From UBA2040 sp963977135 (lineage in GTDB: Bacteria > Bacteroidota > Bacteroidia > Flavobacteriales_D > Crocinitomicaceae): DNA of 64,000 nucleotides. Location of the stretch: NCBI GenBank assembly GCA_963977135.1, contig CAXBNN010000005.1, positions 124,001 to 188,000 on the forward strand. The letters are read 5' to 3'. Under the pieces are notes generated by a model. The model was not told the DNA's origin. It was given only the letters and a program-made list of their open reading frames with translations, and ran no database searches. Shown one piece after another: positions 42,347 through 52,400 of the stretch (positions within the stretch are counted from its first letter, which is position 1; the number at the start of each line of letters is the position of its first letter). The position numbers and the translations under genes were made by a program.

Positions 42347-43735
42347 ATGAAAAAAACGCAGGATTTTATTCAAAACCACAAGGACAGATTCGTAAATGAA
42401 CTAATGGATTTATTGAAAGTTCCATCCGTTTCTGCCGACCCAAGTTTCGCAAAAGATGTCGTTAAAACAGCTGATTTTATAGCAGATAAACTTCGTGAAG
42501 CTGGAGCAGAAAATGTTGAAATTTGTGAAACGGCAGGCTATCCTATCGTTTATGGTGATAAAATTTGGGACGCATCTTTACCAACGGTTTTGGTTTACGG
42601 TCACTACGATGTGCAACCTGCCGATCCATTGGAATTGTGGACTAGCCCTGCGTTTGAACCCGTTATTAAAAAGACTGAAATTCACCCAATGGGTGCCATT
42701 TTCGCTCGTGGAGCATGTGATGATAAAGGTCAAATGTACATGCACGTCAAAGCCTTTGAGGCAATGATGAAATCCGATGAACTTCCGTGCAACGTGAAAT
42801 TCATGATTGAAGGTGAAGAAGAAGTTGGAAGTGTGAATTTGGGGAAATTCGTAAAAGCGAATCACGCGAAATTGGCTGCCGATATTATTTTGGTTTCAGA
42901 TACCGGAATGTTGGCAAACGATGTTCCATCTATTACGACTGGTTTGAGAGGATTGAGTTATGTTGAAGTAGAAGTTACTGGTCCAAACCGTGATTTACAT
43001 TCAGGATTGTATGGCGGTTGTGTTGCAAATCCAATCAATATATTAGCAGAAATGATAGCATCGTTGCACAACGAAGATCAGAGTATTGCTATTCCGCATT
43101 TCTACGACGATGTTGTGGAGTTGTCAGCTGAAGAAAGAGCCGAAATGGCAAAAGCACCTTTTAGCATTGAAGCTTATAAAAAATCAATAGATATAGGCGA
43201 TGTTCACGGTGAAGAAGGATACTCTACTCCGGAAAGAGGTTCAATACGGCCAACTTTGGATGTAAATGGAATTTGGGGTGGATATATCGGAGAAGGAGCA
43301 AAGACGGTGATTGCATCGAAAGCCTATGCGAAAATATCTATGCGTTTGGTGCCTAATCAAGATCCAAATCGTATTACAGAACTATTTCAAAAACATTTCG
43401 AAAGTCTGGCACCGAAAAGTGTAAAAATTAAAGTTACACCGCATCATGGTGGTGAACCAGCTGTTACTCCAATTGATTCAATAGGTTATGCCGCAGCTAG
43501 TATGGCTTATGAGCAAGCTTTTGGTAAAAAACCAATTCCAGTGAGAAGCGGTGGAAGTATTCCAATAGTTTCCATGTTTGAAAAAGAATTGGGTTTGAAA
43601 ACCGTATTAATGGGCTTTGGATTGGATAGTGATGCTATTCATTCGCCAAATGAGCACTTTGGTTTGTTCAATTATTACAAGGGAATAGAAACTATTCCTT
43701 ATTTCTACAAGCACTTCACAGAGCTATCCAAATAA
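42347..43735 (+). CDS. M20/M28-clan dipeptidase (CNDP-like)
   Basis: A 462-residue cytoplasmic metallopeptidase of family M20. Zinc ligands and catalytic residues are in place: His86 and Asp88 (VYGHYDVQP), the bridging Asp in GACDDKGQ, the general-base Glu in EGEEEVGS, and late His in LHSGLYGG and AIHSPNEHFG. The length and RGSIRPTLDVNGIWGGY segment fit the carnosine dipeptidase-like subgroup, which cleaves a wide range of dipeptides. It starts in its own right after a divergent region and is followed 3 bases later by a lipoprotein gene. Confidence 0.92.
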   Translation: MKKTQDFIQNHKDRFVNELMDLLKVPSVSADPSFAKDVVKTADFIADKLREAGAENVEICETAGYPIVYGDKIWDASLPTVLVYGHYDVQPADPLELWTSPAFEPVIKKTEIHPMGAIFARGACDDKGQMYMHVKAFEAMMKSDELPCNVKFMIEGEEEVGSVNLGKFVKANHAKLAADIILVSDTGMLANDVPSITTGLRGLSYVEVEVTGPNRDLHSGLYGGCVANPINILAEMIASLHNEDQSIAIPHFYDDVVELSAEERAEMAKAPFSIEAYKKSIDIGDVHGEEGYSTPERGSIRPTLDVNGIWGGYIGEGAKTVIASKAYAKISMRLVPNQDPNRITELFQKHFESLAPKSVKIKVTPHHGGEPAVTPIDSIGYAAASMAYEQAFGKKPIPVRSGGSIPIVSMFEKELGLKTVLMGFGLDSDAIHSPNEHFGLFNYYKGIETIPYFYKHFTELSK

Positions 43736-43738
43736 GTC

Positions 43739-44212
43739 ATGCGCGTCCTTTTAAGTTTTCTTGTAATTTCCTTTTTAATGAGTTCATGCATTGAGTATGA
43801 GCAAGTGAATGTTGTGTCATTTGGAAAAATTAATATTGAATCATTTGAAGGAAGCACAGCAGATGTAAATGTGGATGTTGAATTAGAAAATGAAAACTTC
43901 TTTGGTATTAAAATTAAACCCTCAACATTAGATGTTTATGTTGAAGATGAGTACGTTGGCAAAGCTATCTTGAAGGAAAAGGTAAAAATTATTCGTAAAT
44001 CGACACAAACCTATAATGCAAAAATAAAGTTGGTTGGTGAGGATGGAATTCTTCGGAAAGCAATTAAATACGCATTGAAGAAGGATTTAAAAATTCGAAT
44101 CACTGGATTTGTTAAAGGCTCAGTATACGGAATTCCTAAAAAAGTCCAAATTGATGAAACAAAAACCATAGACGGAAGAGCACTAAAAATCAAAATTCCT
44201 TTCCTGAATTAG
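43739..44212 (+). CDS. LEA14-like lipoprotein
   Basis: A 157-residue lipoprotein (lipobox LMSSC at 13-17) with an LEA type 2/WHy-like beta domain: VDVELENENFFGIKIKPSTL, then DVYVEDEYVGKA and a final strand pair ending KIKIPFLN. LEA14-like domains in bacteria are found in envelope and stress proteins without known activity. It starts 3 bases after the dipeptidase stop, so they are probably co-transcribed. Its stop codon overlaps the stop of the convergent murF-alr gene. Confidence 0.75.
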   Translation: MRVLLSFLVISFLMSSCIEYEQVNVVSFGKINIESFEGSTADVNVDVELENENFFGIKIKPSTLDVYVEDEYVGKAILKEKVKIIRKSTQTYNAKIKLVGEDGILRKAIKYALKKDLKIRITGFVKGSVYGIPKKVQIDETKTIDGRALKIKIPFLN

Positions 44213-46500
44213 TCTATTTCTTCAATAAAAACGCGAGGCATTCGAGAAGACAACTTGGTCATTATTTCATAAGGAATCGTGTTGCATTTTTCAGCAAAGT
44301 CACGAATAGTCTGATTTTTCCCAATGATTTCAACTTCCGCACCTACGGTTAAATCGGCATCTGTACAATCGATCATTAGCATATCCATACACAAACGACC
44401 GATGGTTGGGAAATAAGTACCGTTTACAAAAACACCGCCTTTTCCATTGCTCAAAAGTCGGCTAAAACCATCCGCATAACCTACAGGAATTATTGCAACT
44501 TCGGTGATTCTTTCGGCAATGAATGTTTTACTATAGCCAACAGAATCGCCGATTTGTATAGTTTTAATCTGCGAAATGGTGCTTTTCCAAGAAAGAACTT
44601 CTTGCAGCGAATCTTGCAATTTGCTATTGCTGCTAATTCCAAACATTCCTATACCTAAACGAACCATATCAAAAGAATACTCGGGGTAATTGCTTAAGCC
44701 TTCGCTGTTTAAAATATGTCTTAATATTGGGTAGGAGATAGATTTCTGTAATATTTCTGTAATATGCTGAAATTGTTTTAATTGACTCAAAGTGAATGAG
44801 TCGTCATCTAGGTTATCTGCGTCTGCTAGATGAGAAAAAACGGACTGAACTTTTAACTCTGGTTGTGCCTTCAAGTATTGAATCACCTTTTGTAATTCAT
44901 CTATTTGAAAACCAAGTCTATGCATTCCGGTATCAAACTTTAAATGAATAGGAAAATGGTCGATTCCTTCGTGAATTAGCTCGCGCACCAAGGCTTCCAT
45001 TTGTTCGAATGAATATACTGACGGTTCCAATTTGAATTGTATACAATCTTGCCAAGTGGACACGTCACTATTCATTACCATTATCGGTAATTCAACGCCA
45101 CTTTTTCTCAATTCAACTCCTTCATCAACATAGGCAACACCCAAAAAGGAAATTCCCTCATGCGTGAGGAATTCAGAAATTTTAGTCAATTCTGCACCGT
45201 ATGATTGCGCCTTAACCATTGCTAAAAGCTGACACGATTTTGGAATTCTTGATTTCCAAACAGCGATATTGTGCTTTAAAGCGGGGAGATTTATTTCAAC
45301 GAAAGTGCTGTGATTCCTTACTTTCATTCGACTTGCAAGTCGCTTGATTTCTGGCTGAGCTCCTTTAAAGAGAATAACTGAATTTTCTATGTTGTAAACA
45401 TCATCTATTTCGGTAGTTCCGTATACGAGTATAGACTTTTCTACAATTGGTTGTTTTTTTAGTGAAAATCGATTGGCCAATTTTTCAAACCCGAGTTCAT
45501 CAATTTTCGAAAACGATATTTCCGAAAGGATGAAAAACCGATCTCTTTTCTTGGAAATAGAAAGTTGGTAACCCAAGGCTTGCTCCAATCCATCTAAATT
45601 CCAGTTGTAAGCATCGAATAAGAGCAAGTTCTGATTGATCCCATCTAAACTCTCCATTCGCAAAGCTATTTTGGGTAGACTTTGGATTTTTAAGTCGATG
45701 GACTCTTGGGATAGCCCCAAGTTTTGAGCAACAAGTCGTATTAAATTAATATTCGATTCTTCCGCTGAACTGGCACTTTGGCTGTATTCGACATTACTTA
45801 AATTGCCAAAGGTCTTTTTATAAATTTCTGGCACAAATATTTTAGTACAACTTTTAAATAGTCCAGATTTTTCTTGAAAATGTTCAACTTCATCAGTGAA
45901 ATTTTCGCGATGAGCCAATCCGAAACTTGTAAAAACGCCTATTGTCGGTTGAATCATTTTTTCAAGCTTAAGCATTTCGTCTTTCTGAGAAATCCCGGCT
46001 TCAATAAGCGCAATTTCTGTTAGTTCATTGATTTCAAAAATCGACAAGGCAACACCGAGTTGAGAATTAAAACTTTTGGGACTTCTAGCAACAACGAAAT
46101 TGTCTGATAAAAGATGATATAACCATTCTTTTACCGTTGTTTTACCGGCACTACCTGTAATGCCTATAACTGGAATATTAAATAACTTTCTGTGATGTGC
46201 TGCCCATCTTTGGATAGCTTCTATAACGGACGGGACTTTAATAAATGTCGCTTCTTTGTAGTTTCCAACAGATATTTTTTCATCAATAAGAAAGACACGC
46301 ACACCTTTTTCATAAGCGTCACCGATGAATTTGTGTCCATTGTTATTTTCACTTTTCAAACAAGCAAATAGGGTAGATTTTCCCTGATGAATTTTACGAG
46401 TATCGTAAGCGATGGAATGGATAAGCTCTTGGGTAGGGTTTTGTAAAAAGTCACCTAAACAAATGCTTTTAATGTCAGTACTTATGTAGTTTATATTCAA
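44209..46500 (-). CDS. Bifunctional MurF ligase / alanine racemase fusion
   Basis: A 763-residue fusion. Residues 1-390 form the MurF part (UDP-MurNAc-tripeptide:D-Ala-D-Ala ligase), with P-loop GITGSAGKTT (113-122), SFNSQLGV and RMESLDGINQNLLLFDAYNW. Residues 395-763 form the alanine racemase, with the PLP lysine Lys430 in AMVKAQSYG, DTGMHRLGF and the catalytic-Tyr region VGYSKTF. It joins two consecutive steps around D-Ala-D-Ala addition to peptidoglycan precursor. This fusion is well known in Bacteroidota. It overlaps the tdk stop by 4 bases and the lipoprotein stop by 4 bases at its own end. Confidence 0.95.
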   Translation of the reverse strand: MNINYISTDIKSICLGDFLQNPTQELIHSIAYDTRKIHQGKSTLFACLKSENNNGHKFIGDAYEKGVRVFLIDEKISVGNYKEATFIKVPSVIEAIQRWAAHHRKLFNIPVIGITGSAGKTTVKEWLYHLLSDNFVVARSPKSFNSQLGVALSIFEINELTEIALIEAGISQKDEMLKLEKMIQPTIGVFTSFGLAHRENFTDEVEHFQEKSGLFKSCTKIFVPEIYKKTFGNLSNVEYSQSASSAEESNINLIRLVAQNLGLSQESIDLKIQSLPKIALRMESLDGINQNLLLFDAYNWNLDGLEQALGYQLSISKKRDRFFILSEISFSKIDELGFEKLANRFSLKKQPIVEKSILVYGTTEIDDVYNIENSVILFKGAQPEIKRLASRMKVRNHSTFVEINLPALKHNIAVWKSRIPKSCQLLAMVKAQSYGAELTKISEFLTHEGISFLGVAYVDEGVELRKSGVELPIMVMNSDVSTWQDCIQFKLEPSVYSFEQMEALVRELIHEGIDHFPIHLKFDTGMHRLGFQIDELQKVIQYLKAQPELKVQSVFSHLADADNLDDDSFTLSQLKQFQHITEILQKSISYPILRHILNSEGLSNYPEYSFDMVRLGIGMFGISSNSKLQDSLQEVLSWKSTISQIKTIQIGDSVGYSKTFIAERITEVAIIPVGYADGFSRLLSNGKGGVFVNGTYFPTIGRLCMDMLMIDCTDADLTVGAEVEIIGKNQTIRDFAEKCNTIPYEIMTKLSSRMPRVFIEEID

Positions 46501-47072
46501 TGTTTAATTTTATTGAAACACGTGCGACAAAGTGGCTCGTAATTGTTTTGTGAACCTAGCAATACGCGTTCTTCATCCGACGTAATCCGATGAGAGAATT
46601 GTGCTAAGTTTCCACAAGATACACAAATGGCGTGAACCTTGGTTACGTATTCAGCCATGGCTAAAATTGAAGGAATAGGTCCGAAGGGAACGCCTTTAAA
46701 ATCCATATCTAATCCTGCAACAATTACACGGGCACCTTTGTTTGCCAATTGCTCACAAACCAATGCCAATTCTTCATCGAAAAACTGCGCTTCATCAATT
46801 GCAACTATTTTTTCCTTTTTCCAAAGCTCAGTAATGTTAGCCGAATTTTCTACAACTTTTGCTTGAATCGCCGTTCCTTGATGACTCACGACATTTTCCT
46901 CACAATAACGTGTGTCAATTTTTGGCTTCACCAATAAAATGCTTTGTTGGGCGAACTCTGCGCGACGGATTCTGCGGATTAATTCTTCGGTTTTACCAGA
47001 AAACATTGAGCCACAGATAACTTCTATCCAGCCATTCGTTCTACTGTCATCTGGAAATTGTTCTAAAAACAT
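46497..47072 (-). CDS. tdk: Thymidine kinase
   Basis: A 191-residue type II thymidine kinase: P-loop GSMFSGKTEELIRR (about 21-34), the DEAQFF Walker B/lid segment, VAGLDMDFKGVPFG, and a zinc-ribbon with CVSCG and CRTC. It phosphorylates thymidine for salvage. The start of murF-alr overlaps its stop by 4 bases (ATGA), so the two are translationally coupled although their pathways differ. Confidence 0.96.
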   Translation of the reverse strand: MFLEQFPDDSRTNGWIEVICGSMFSGKTEELIRRIRRAEFAQQSILLVKPKIDTRYCEENVVSHQGTAIQAKVVENSANITELWKKEKIVAIDEAQFFDEELALVCEQLANKGARVIVAGLDMDFKGVPFGPIPSILAMAEYVTKVHAICVSCGNLAQFSHRITSDEERVLLGSQNNYEPLCRTCFNKIKH

Positions 47073-47246
47073 AAATTATTTTCCTTTTCGTTATACAGAA
47101 TTCCTACTCTGTTTCAAAACCTGTATTTAACAACAAGCTTGTGAGCTGTAATTTTCTGACATAAAATTCGTTATTTTGTAGCGCAGGTCAAGTAGAAAGT
47201 TAGCAACTTGGTTCAAATGTTGAAAAATTAAAATTTAAAGATCTTC

Positions 47247-48068
47247 ATGAAGCGAATAGAAGTGTTGAATCGAATACAAGAAATATACGCCAAACTGGAA
47301 AAAAACCGTTTGGAACCTAGTGAAATTGAGGAGTTAGTCGACTTGTCGAACAAATTATACGAGCGTGCTTTGATTTTGCGTTACAAAGTTGCAGAACAAC
47401 GTATTTTTGGTAAAGATGAAGATCAGACTACAACCGAAATCGCTAACGAGACGGATGATTTATCAGAAGTTTCAATTCAAGAAAGTGATTTGCCTGAGGT
47501 AATAGATTTCAGCATTTTTGAAAGTGTGGAAGAAAAGATTCTTCAGGAGGAAGTTGTTGAAAAATCTGAACCGATTATCGCAGAGGAACCAGCCCCAAAG
47601 AAGCAGGAAACAGTTGAGCTGAATTTTCAAGATACTGCACCAAAACCTGAAGAAGCTAAAGTGGAAATTATAGCTGAGCCAGTTGCAGAGGTAAAGGCAG
47701 AAGTGAAAGCAGAACCAATTGTTGAGGCAAAAGAGGAAGTAAAGCCATCTCCTGCGGGCAAGACAGTCACTGTTGAGGATTGGTCGGCCTATTTTGATAA
47801 AGTTTTGCAAGATCACAGTTCGAGCATTCAAAAACACATTGACACCTTGGCCGGCTCTTTTGGATTGAACGAGCGGATTCTATATATAAATGAACTCTTT
47901 AACGGCGTAGCCGAAACGTTTTCAAATGCAGTTTTGCAAATGGATAAATCTGCTGATTGGAATTCCTGCAAAAAATTAATGAATGATTTCGCAAATCAAG
48001 AAAATTGGGACAAAGAAAGCGATACAATTGGCGAATTTGTTTTACACATAAAACGTAAGCATGCGTAA
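47247..48068 (+). CDS. Unknown acidic protein with helical ends
   Basis: A 273-residue protein with no signal peptide and no family I recognise. Residues 1-55 form a helical, probably coiled-coil segment (VLNRIQEIYAKLEKNRLEP). Residues 56-170 are a low-complexity acidic linker with repeated VxAEVKAEPIV-type units. Residues 175-273 form a second helical domain (HIDTLAGSFGLNERILYINE, NSCKKLMNDFANQENW). The layout suggests a scaffold joining two binding domains in the cytoplasm. It overlaps the start of the next gene by 8 bases, so translation is probably coupled. Confidence 0.75.
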   Translation: MKRIEVLNRIQEIYAKLEKNRLEPSEIEELVDLSNKLYERALILRYKVAEQRIFGKDEDQTTTEIANETDDLSEVSIQESDLPEVIDFSIFESVEEKILQEEVVEKSEPIIAEEPAPKKQETVELNFQDTAPKPEEAKVEIIAEPVAEVKAEVKAEPIVEAKEEVKPSPAGKTVTVEDWSAYFDKVLQDHSSSIQKHIDTLAGSFGLNERILYINELFNGVAETFSNAVLQMDKSADWNSCKKLMNDFANQENWDKESDTIGEFVLHIKRKHA

Positions 48069-49320
48069 AACTGTTGTTCTTCTTTTTGTAATTCTTCACT
48101 CATTTGCTTTTGGACAATTGGAGGAAGTTCGTAATTGGACAAAAACACTTTGTTCTCCGGATTTCCATGGCAGAGGATATGTTTCAGGAGGAGATAACAT
48201 AGCCGCAAATTATTTGGCAAAGGAATATCAAAAAATTGGTTTGACTCCAGTGCCAGGTCAAAAATCAATGCTTCAACCTTTTTACTTTCCAGTGAATACC
48301 TTTCCAACGGAAATGTTTGTTCAGTTGAACGAGCAAACCTTAAAACCGGGTATTGATTTCATTGTGGATCCGTCAAGCGGGAGTTTTAAAGGAGAATTGA
48401 ATGCAATTTATTTAGACGGAATCGCTCTTTATGATACTGATAATCTGAACATTCTACTCCTTAAGCACAAGGAAAGCTTTATGAATGGTTTGGTTGCGGA
48501 TTTGGAAGGTTTGAAAGGCGATTCGCTTAAATTAGTCAAAGCACGTTTGCACAAATGGTCGTCTAGTATTTCCATAATTGAATTGACTTCGGCAAAGTTT
48601 ACTTGGTCTGTTTCTACTAATCAAACGAGATTTCCTTATATCCAGATGCGCGATACATTATGGAAAGGCCAAAAGGTGAAAATCGACATCGAGAATAAAT
48701 TCATTGATAGCCATGAAGCGAATAATGTAATTGCCTTCCTGCCTTCAAAAAAGAAGAAAGCAAAAACGATTATTTTCTCCGCTCATTATGATCATTTAGG
48801 GAGAATGGGGGCTGAAACCTACTTTCCAGGTGGAAACGACAATGCTAGTGGTTCAGCAATTCTATTATCACTTGCCAAATATTTCAAAGAAAAGCCAAGT
48901 AAATATAACCTCGTTTTTATTGGCTTTGCAGGTGAGGAAGCAGGGTTAATCGGTTCCAATTTCTATGTCAATAATCCAGTTTTTCCTTTAATTGAAACAC
49001 GGTTTTTAATTAACCTTGATATTATGGGTAGTGGAGAGGATGGCATAACCGCTGTTAATGCAACACTTTTCCCAAAACAGTTTAAGAAATTGCAAAAAAT
49101 AAATAAGAAGAAAAACCTGTTGAAAACAGTTAATTCTAGAGGTCCAGCGGCAAATTCAGATCATTATTTTTTTAGTGAAAAAGGAGTTCCAAGTTTTTTC
49201 ATCTATACCATGGGACCAAACAAAAACTACCATGACGTTTTTGACACCTACGAAGCTTTGAGTTTTGCGGAATTTACCGACCTAACAGAGTTAATCAAAC
49301 GTTTTGTCAAAAAACTTTGA
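48061..49320 (+). CDS. M28 family aminopeptidase, exported
   Basis: A 419-residue protein with a signal peptide (1-18, ending SFAFG) and a C-terminal M28 zinc peptidase domain. Metal and catalytic residues are in SAHYDHLG, GGNDNASGSA, FAGEEAGLIGS, NLDIMGSG and YHDVFDT. An inserted PA-like or lid region covers about 80-220. It should release N-terminal residues from peptides in the periplasm or at the outer membrane. It shares an 8-base overlap with the upstream acidic protein gene. Confidence 0.92.
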   Translation: MRKTVVLLFVILHSFAFGQLEEVRNWTKTLCSPDFHGRGYVSGGDNIAANYLAKEYQKIGLTPVPGQKSMLQPFYFPVNTFPTEMFVQLNEQTLKPGIDFIVDPSSGSFKGELNAIYLDGIALYDTDNLNILLLKHKESFMNGLVADLEGLKGDSLKLVKARLHKWSSSISIIELTSAKFTWSVSTNQTRFPYIQMRDTLWKGQKVKIDIENKFIDSHEANNVIAFLPSKKKKAKTIIFSAHYDHLGRMGAETYFPGGNDNASGSAILLSLAKYFKEKPSKYNLVFIGFAGEEAGLIGSNFYVNNPVFPLIETRFLINLDIMGSGEDGITAVNATLFPKQFKKLQKINKKKNLLKTVNSRGPAANSDHYFFSEKGVPSFFIYTMGPNKNYHDVFDTYEALSFAEFTDLTELIKRFVKKL

Positions 49321-49402
49321 TTCTTAGACTGGTATAATCCTTTCTTTTTTTTGTTTAACTATTTGACCTATAATTATTAACTTGGGCTATATTTTTATAA
49401 AG

Positions 49403-52400
49403 ATGAAGTTATTACTATTCTGTTTTCTAACTATTTTTTTAGCGCATAGTGCTTTTGCTCAGCCTTATGCAGGTATTGATGGAAAGAAAAAAATAAATCC
49501 GAAAGCGGCTGGATGTACACCACCGAATACCTCTCGAACGATGGAAATGAACAATGTGCGAATGCTTGTTCACACAGCAGGAAACCTATGGCATCGTTAT
49601 CCTCAAAATTTCTCATCGTATGAGGTTCCTAAGAATTCTGGAATCATGGCACTTTTTACTGCGGCACTTTGGCTCGGTGGAACGGATGCAAACGGTCAGC
49701 TCAAACTGGCGGCCTTGCGTTACCGTGATGGACAAGATTATTGGACGGGACCGCTAATTCAGTCAAGTGCTGAAATTAGTTCGCAAGTTTGCAGCGAGTA
49801 TGACAGACATTTTGTTTCCACTCAAGACGAGGTAAGAAATTTTGCTGCTTGGCATAATGCAGGAGAGGAGGATCAGAAAAATGGAACATCTACCCAGGGA
49901 GTACTTTTCCCCAACTACAAAGTTCCGGATATCATAAAAAATTGGCCGGCTCATGGCGATGTTTCTCTCGGTCAGGATTTCTATTTAGCACCTTACTTTG
50001 ATTACAATGAGGATGGGAAGTACAACTGGCAAGATGGAGATTATCCGTGGCATGACATTTATAAAACAAAGGATTGTCGAGTAGATAGAAGAGTTTCTTT
50101 GTACGGTGATTTGAATTATTGGTGGGTAATGAATGATAAAGGAAACATTCATACTGAAACAGGAGCAGATCCAATTGGTATGGAAATTCGGGCTCAAGCC
50201 TTTGCTTTTGCAACGAATGATGAGATAAACAATATGACTTTCTATAATTATGAATTGATAAATCGTGGAAGTTTAACCCTTTTCAATACATTTTTTGGAT
50301 TTTTTACAGATGGAGCTCTTGGCGGACCATATGATGATTACGTCGGTTGCGATGTAAATAGAGGACTTGCATATTATTACAATGGTAATAATTTTGATGC
50401 TGATCAAAGTGGTTTTAAGGGTTACGGCAATTCTCCACCTGCGGTTGGGGTAGACTTTTTTGAAGGACCTTTTCAAGACGATGATGGAATTGACAATGAC
50501 TTTGGAATTGAAGCTGGCGAAGCCTTAAATGGCATTGGCTACGGCGATGGAATCATTGACAATGAACGTTTTGGAATGCGACGATTCTTGTATTATAGTA
50601 ATACAACAAATGGAGCGAGCCCGAGCCAAACAGATCCAGTCGGTTCATCAGATTATTATAACTATTTACGTGGTTTTTGGAAAGACGGCTCCCCATTTTT
50701 ATATGGTGGAAGTGGACATATTTCGGATCCTCAAGCTAACCCGAATAGACCGTGTACTTTCATGTTTCCTGGGGATACAGATCCTCTGGGTTGGGGAACA
50801 GGCGGAATTGTCGAGGCACCATGGACAGAGCAAACTGCAGGCAATACGCCCAATGATCGACGATTTCTGCAATCCGCTGGACCTTTTGTTTTAAAACCGG
50901 GTGCTGTAAATAACATTACTGTTGGTGTTGCATTCGCCAGAAGTTATGATGGAGACCCATTTGCTTCGGTTGAAGTTTTGCGTAGAGCCGATGATAAAGC
51001 CCAAGCCTTATTTGAAAATTGCTTTAGGATAATTGATGCTCCTCATTCACCAACTTTATTAATTCAGGAATTGGAGAATGAACTAATAATTACATTGTCA
51101 AATGAGTTAACTTCAAATAATTACAACGAAGAATATGAAGAGTTTGATCCTTTTATTGTTGCCGAAGATTCCTTAGCAGATAAATACTACCGTTTTCAAG
51201 GATATCAAGTGTTTCAGTTAGTTAGTCAAGCGGTTTCATCTTCCGAATTAGAAGATAAAACGAAAGCAAGACTTGTGGCACAATGTGACATTAAAGATGG
51301 AGTCAAACGATTGGTAAATTTTGAATTTGATGAAATTTTACAAGCGGGAATTCCTGTTTTGAAAGTAGATGGTGAGGACAAAGGTATCCGACATTCTTTC
51401 CAGATTACTGAAGATGCATTTGCACAAGGTGATAGAACCTTGGTGAATTTCAAGCGATATTATTACATGGCGATTGCCTATGCTTACAACAATTACAAAG
51501 ATTATAAACCAGGAGACCCTGTTTATATCGATGGCCAAAAGAAAGTTTATTTACCTAGTAGAAAAGCCGCTCAAGGAGAAATTAAAGTAGTTGAAGCAAT
51601 TCCGCATAATCCAGGGGCAGAAGCAGGAGGAACGTATCAGTTTTCGCAGTATGGTTCAACACCAAAAATTACGCGTATTGATGGTCACGGAAATGGTGGA
51701 CGTGTTTTGGAATTAACGACAGAATCTGAAAATGCCATTTTCAATAGCGGCTTTTTAGCAACTCCAGAATACAAAAGCAATAGTGGTCCCATTAACATAA
51801 AAGTCGTTGATCCATTAAATGTCGCAAATGGTTATTTTGAATGTAAATTTAGAGATTATAACACGAATGGAAGTTTATTAGGAAATGCTGCTGATACAGC
51901 AAAATGGGTGATTAATCGATATGACTATGAAGGAGGAAATTTGATTGACTCGGTGTTGTCAGAACATATGATTAACAATGACAACGAGCAACTTATTCCT
52001 CAATGGGGTGTTTCTGTTCAAATTTATCAGAACAAGTATTTTATTGAGGTAGGTAACGGAACCCTTACGCAAGAAACAACAGACTTTTTGGAATCTTCAC
52101 TTGAATTTGCTGATAGTTCTAAGCAATGGTTGAGAGGGGTTACTGACGCAGATGATTATTCGCCAAATAACTGGATTAGATCAGGTAGCTTCATCGCAGA
52201 TCCTGCTTCAACCTACCCATTCCCGCCAGTTGAACTTGGCTCGGAGCGATATGAAAGTGGCCAATGTTACAGGGATGAGATAGGAAAAGACCCAAACAAA
52301 CGTTGGACAAAAGTCCTGAATGGGACAATGGCTCCGCATGCATTAGTTGGTTACCAATGTGACTTTATGCCACTGGCATACTACAAAAGCTCTCAAAGCT

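Noticed and set aside
44209..46500. Novel murF-alr gene fusion
   Set aside because: The fusion is known and common in Bacteroidota, so it is reported as a feature only.
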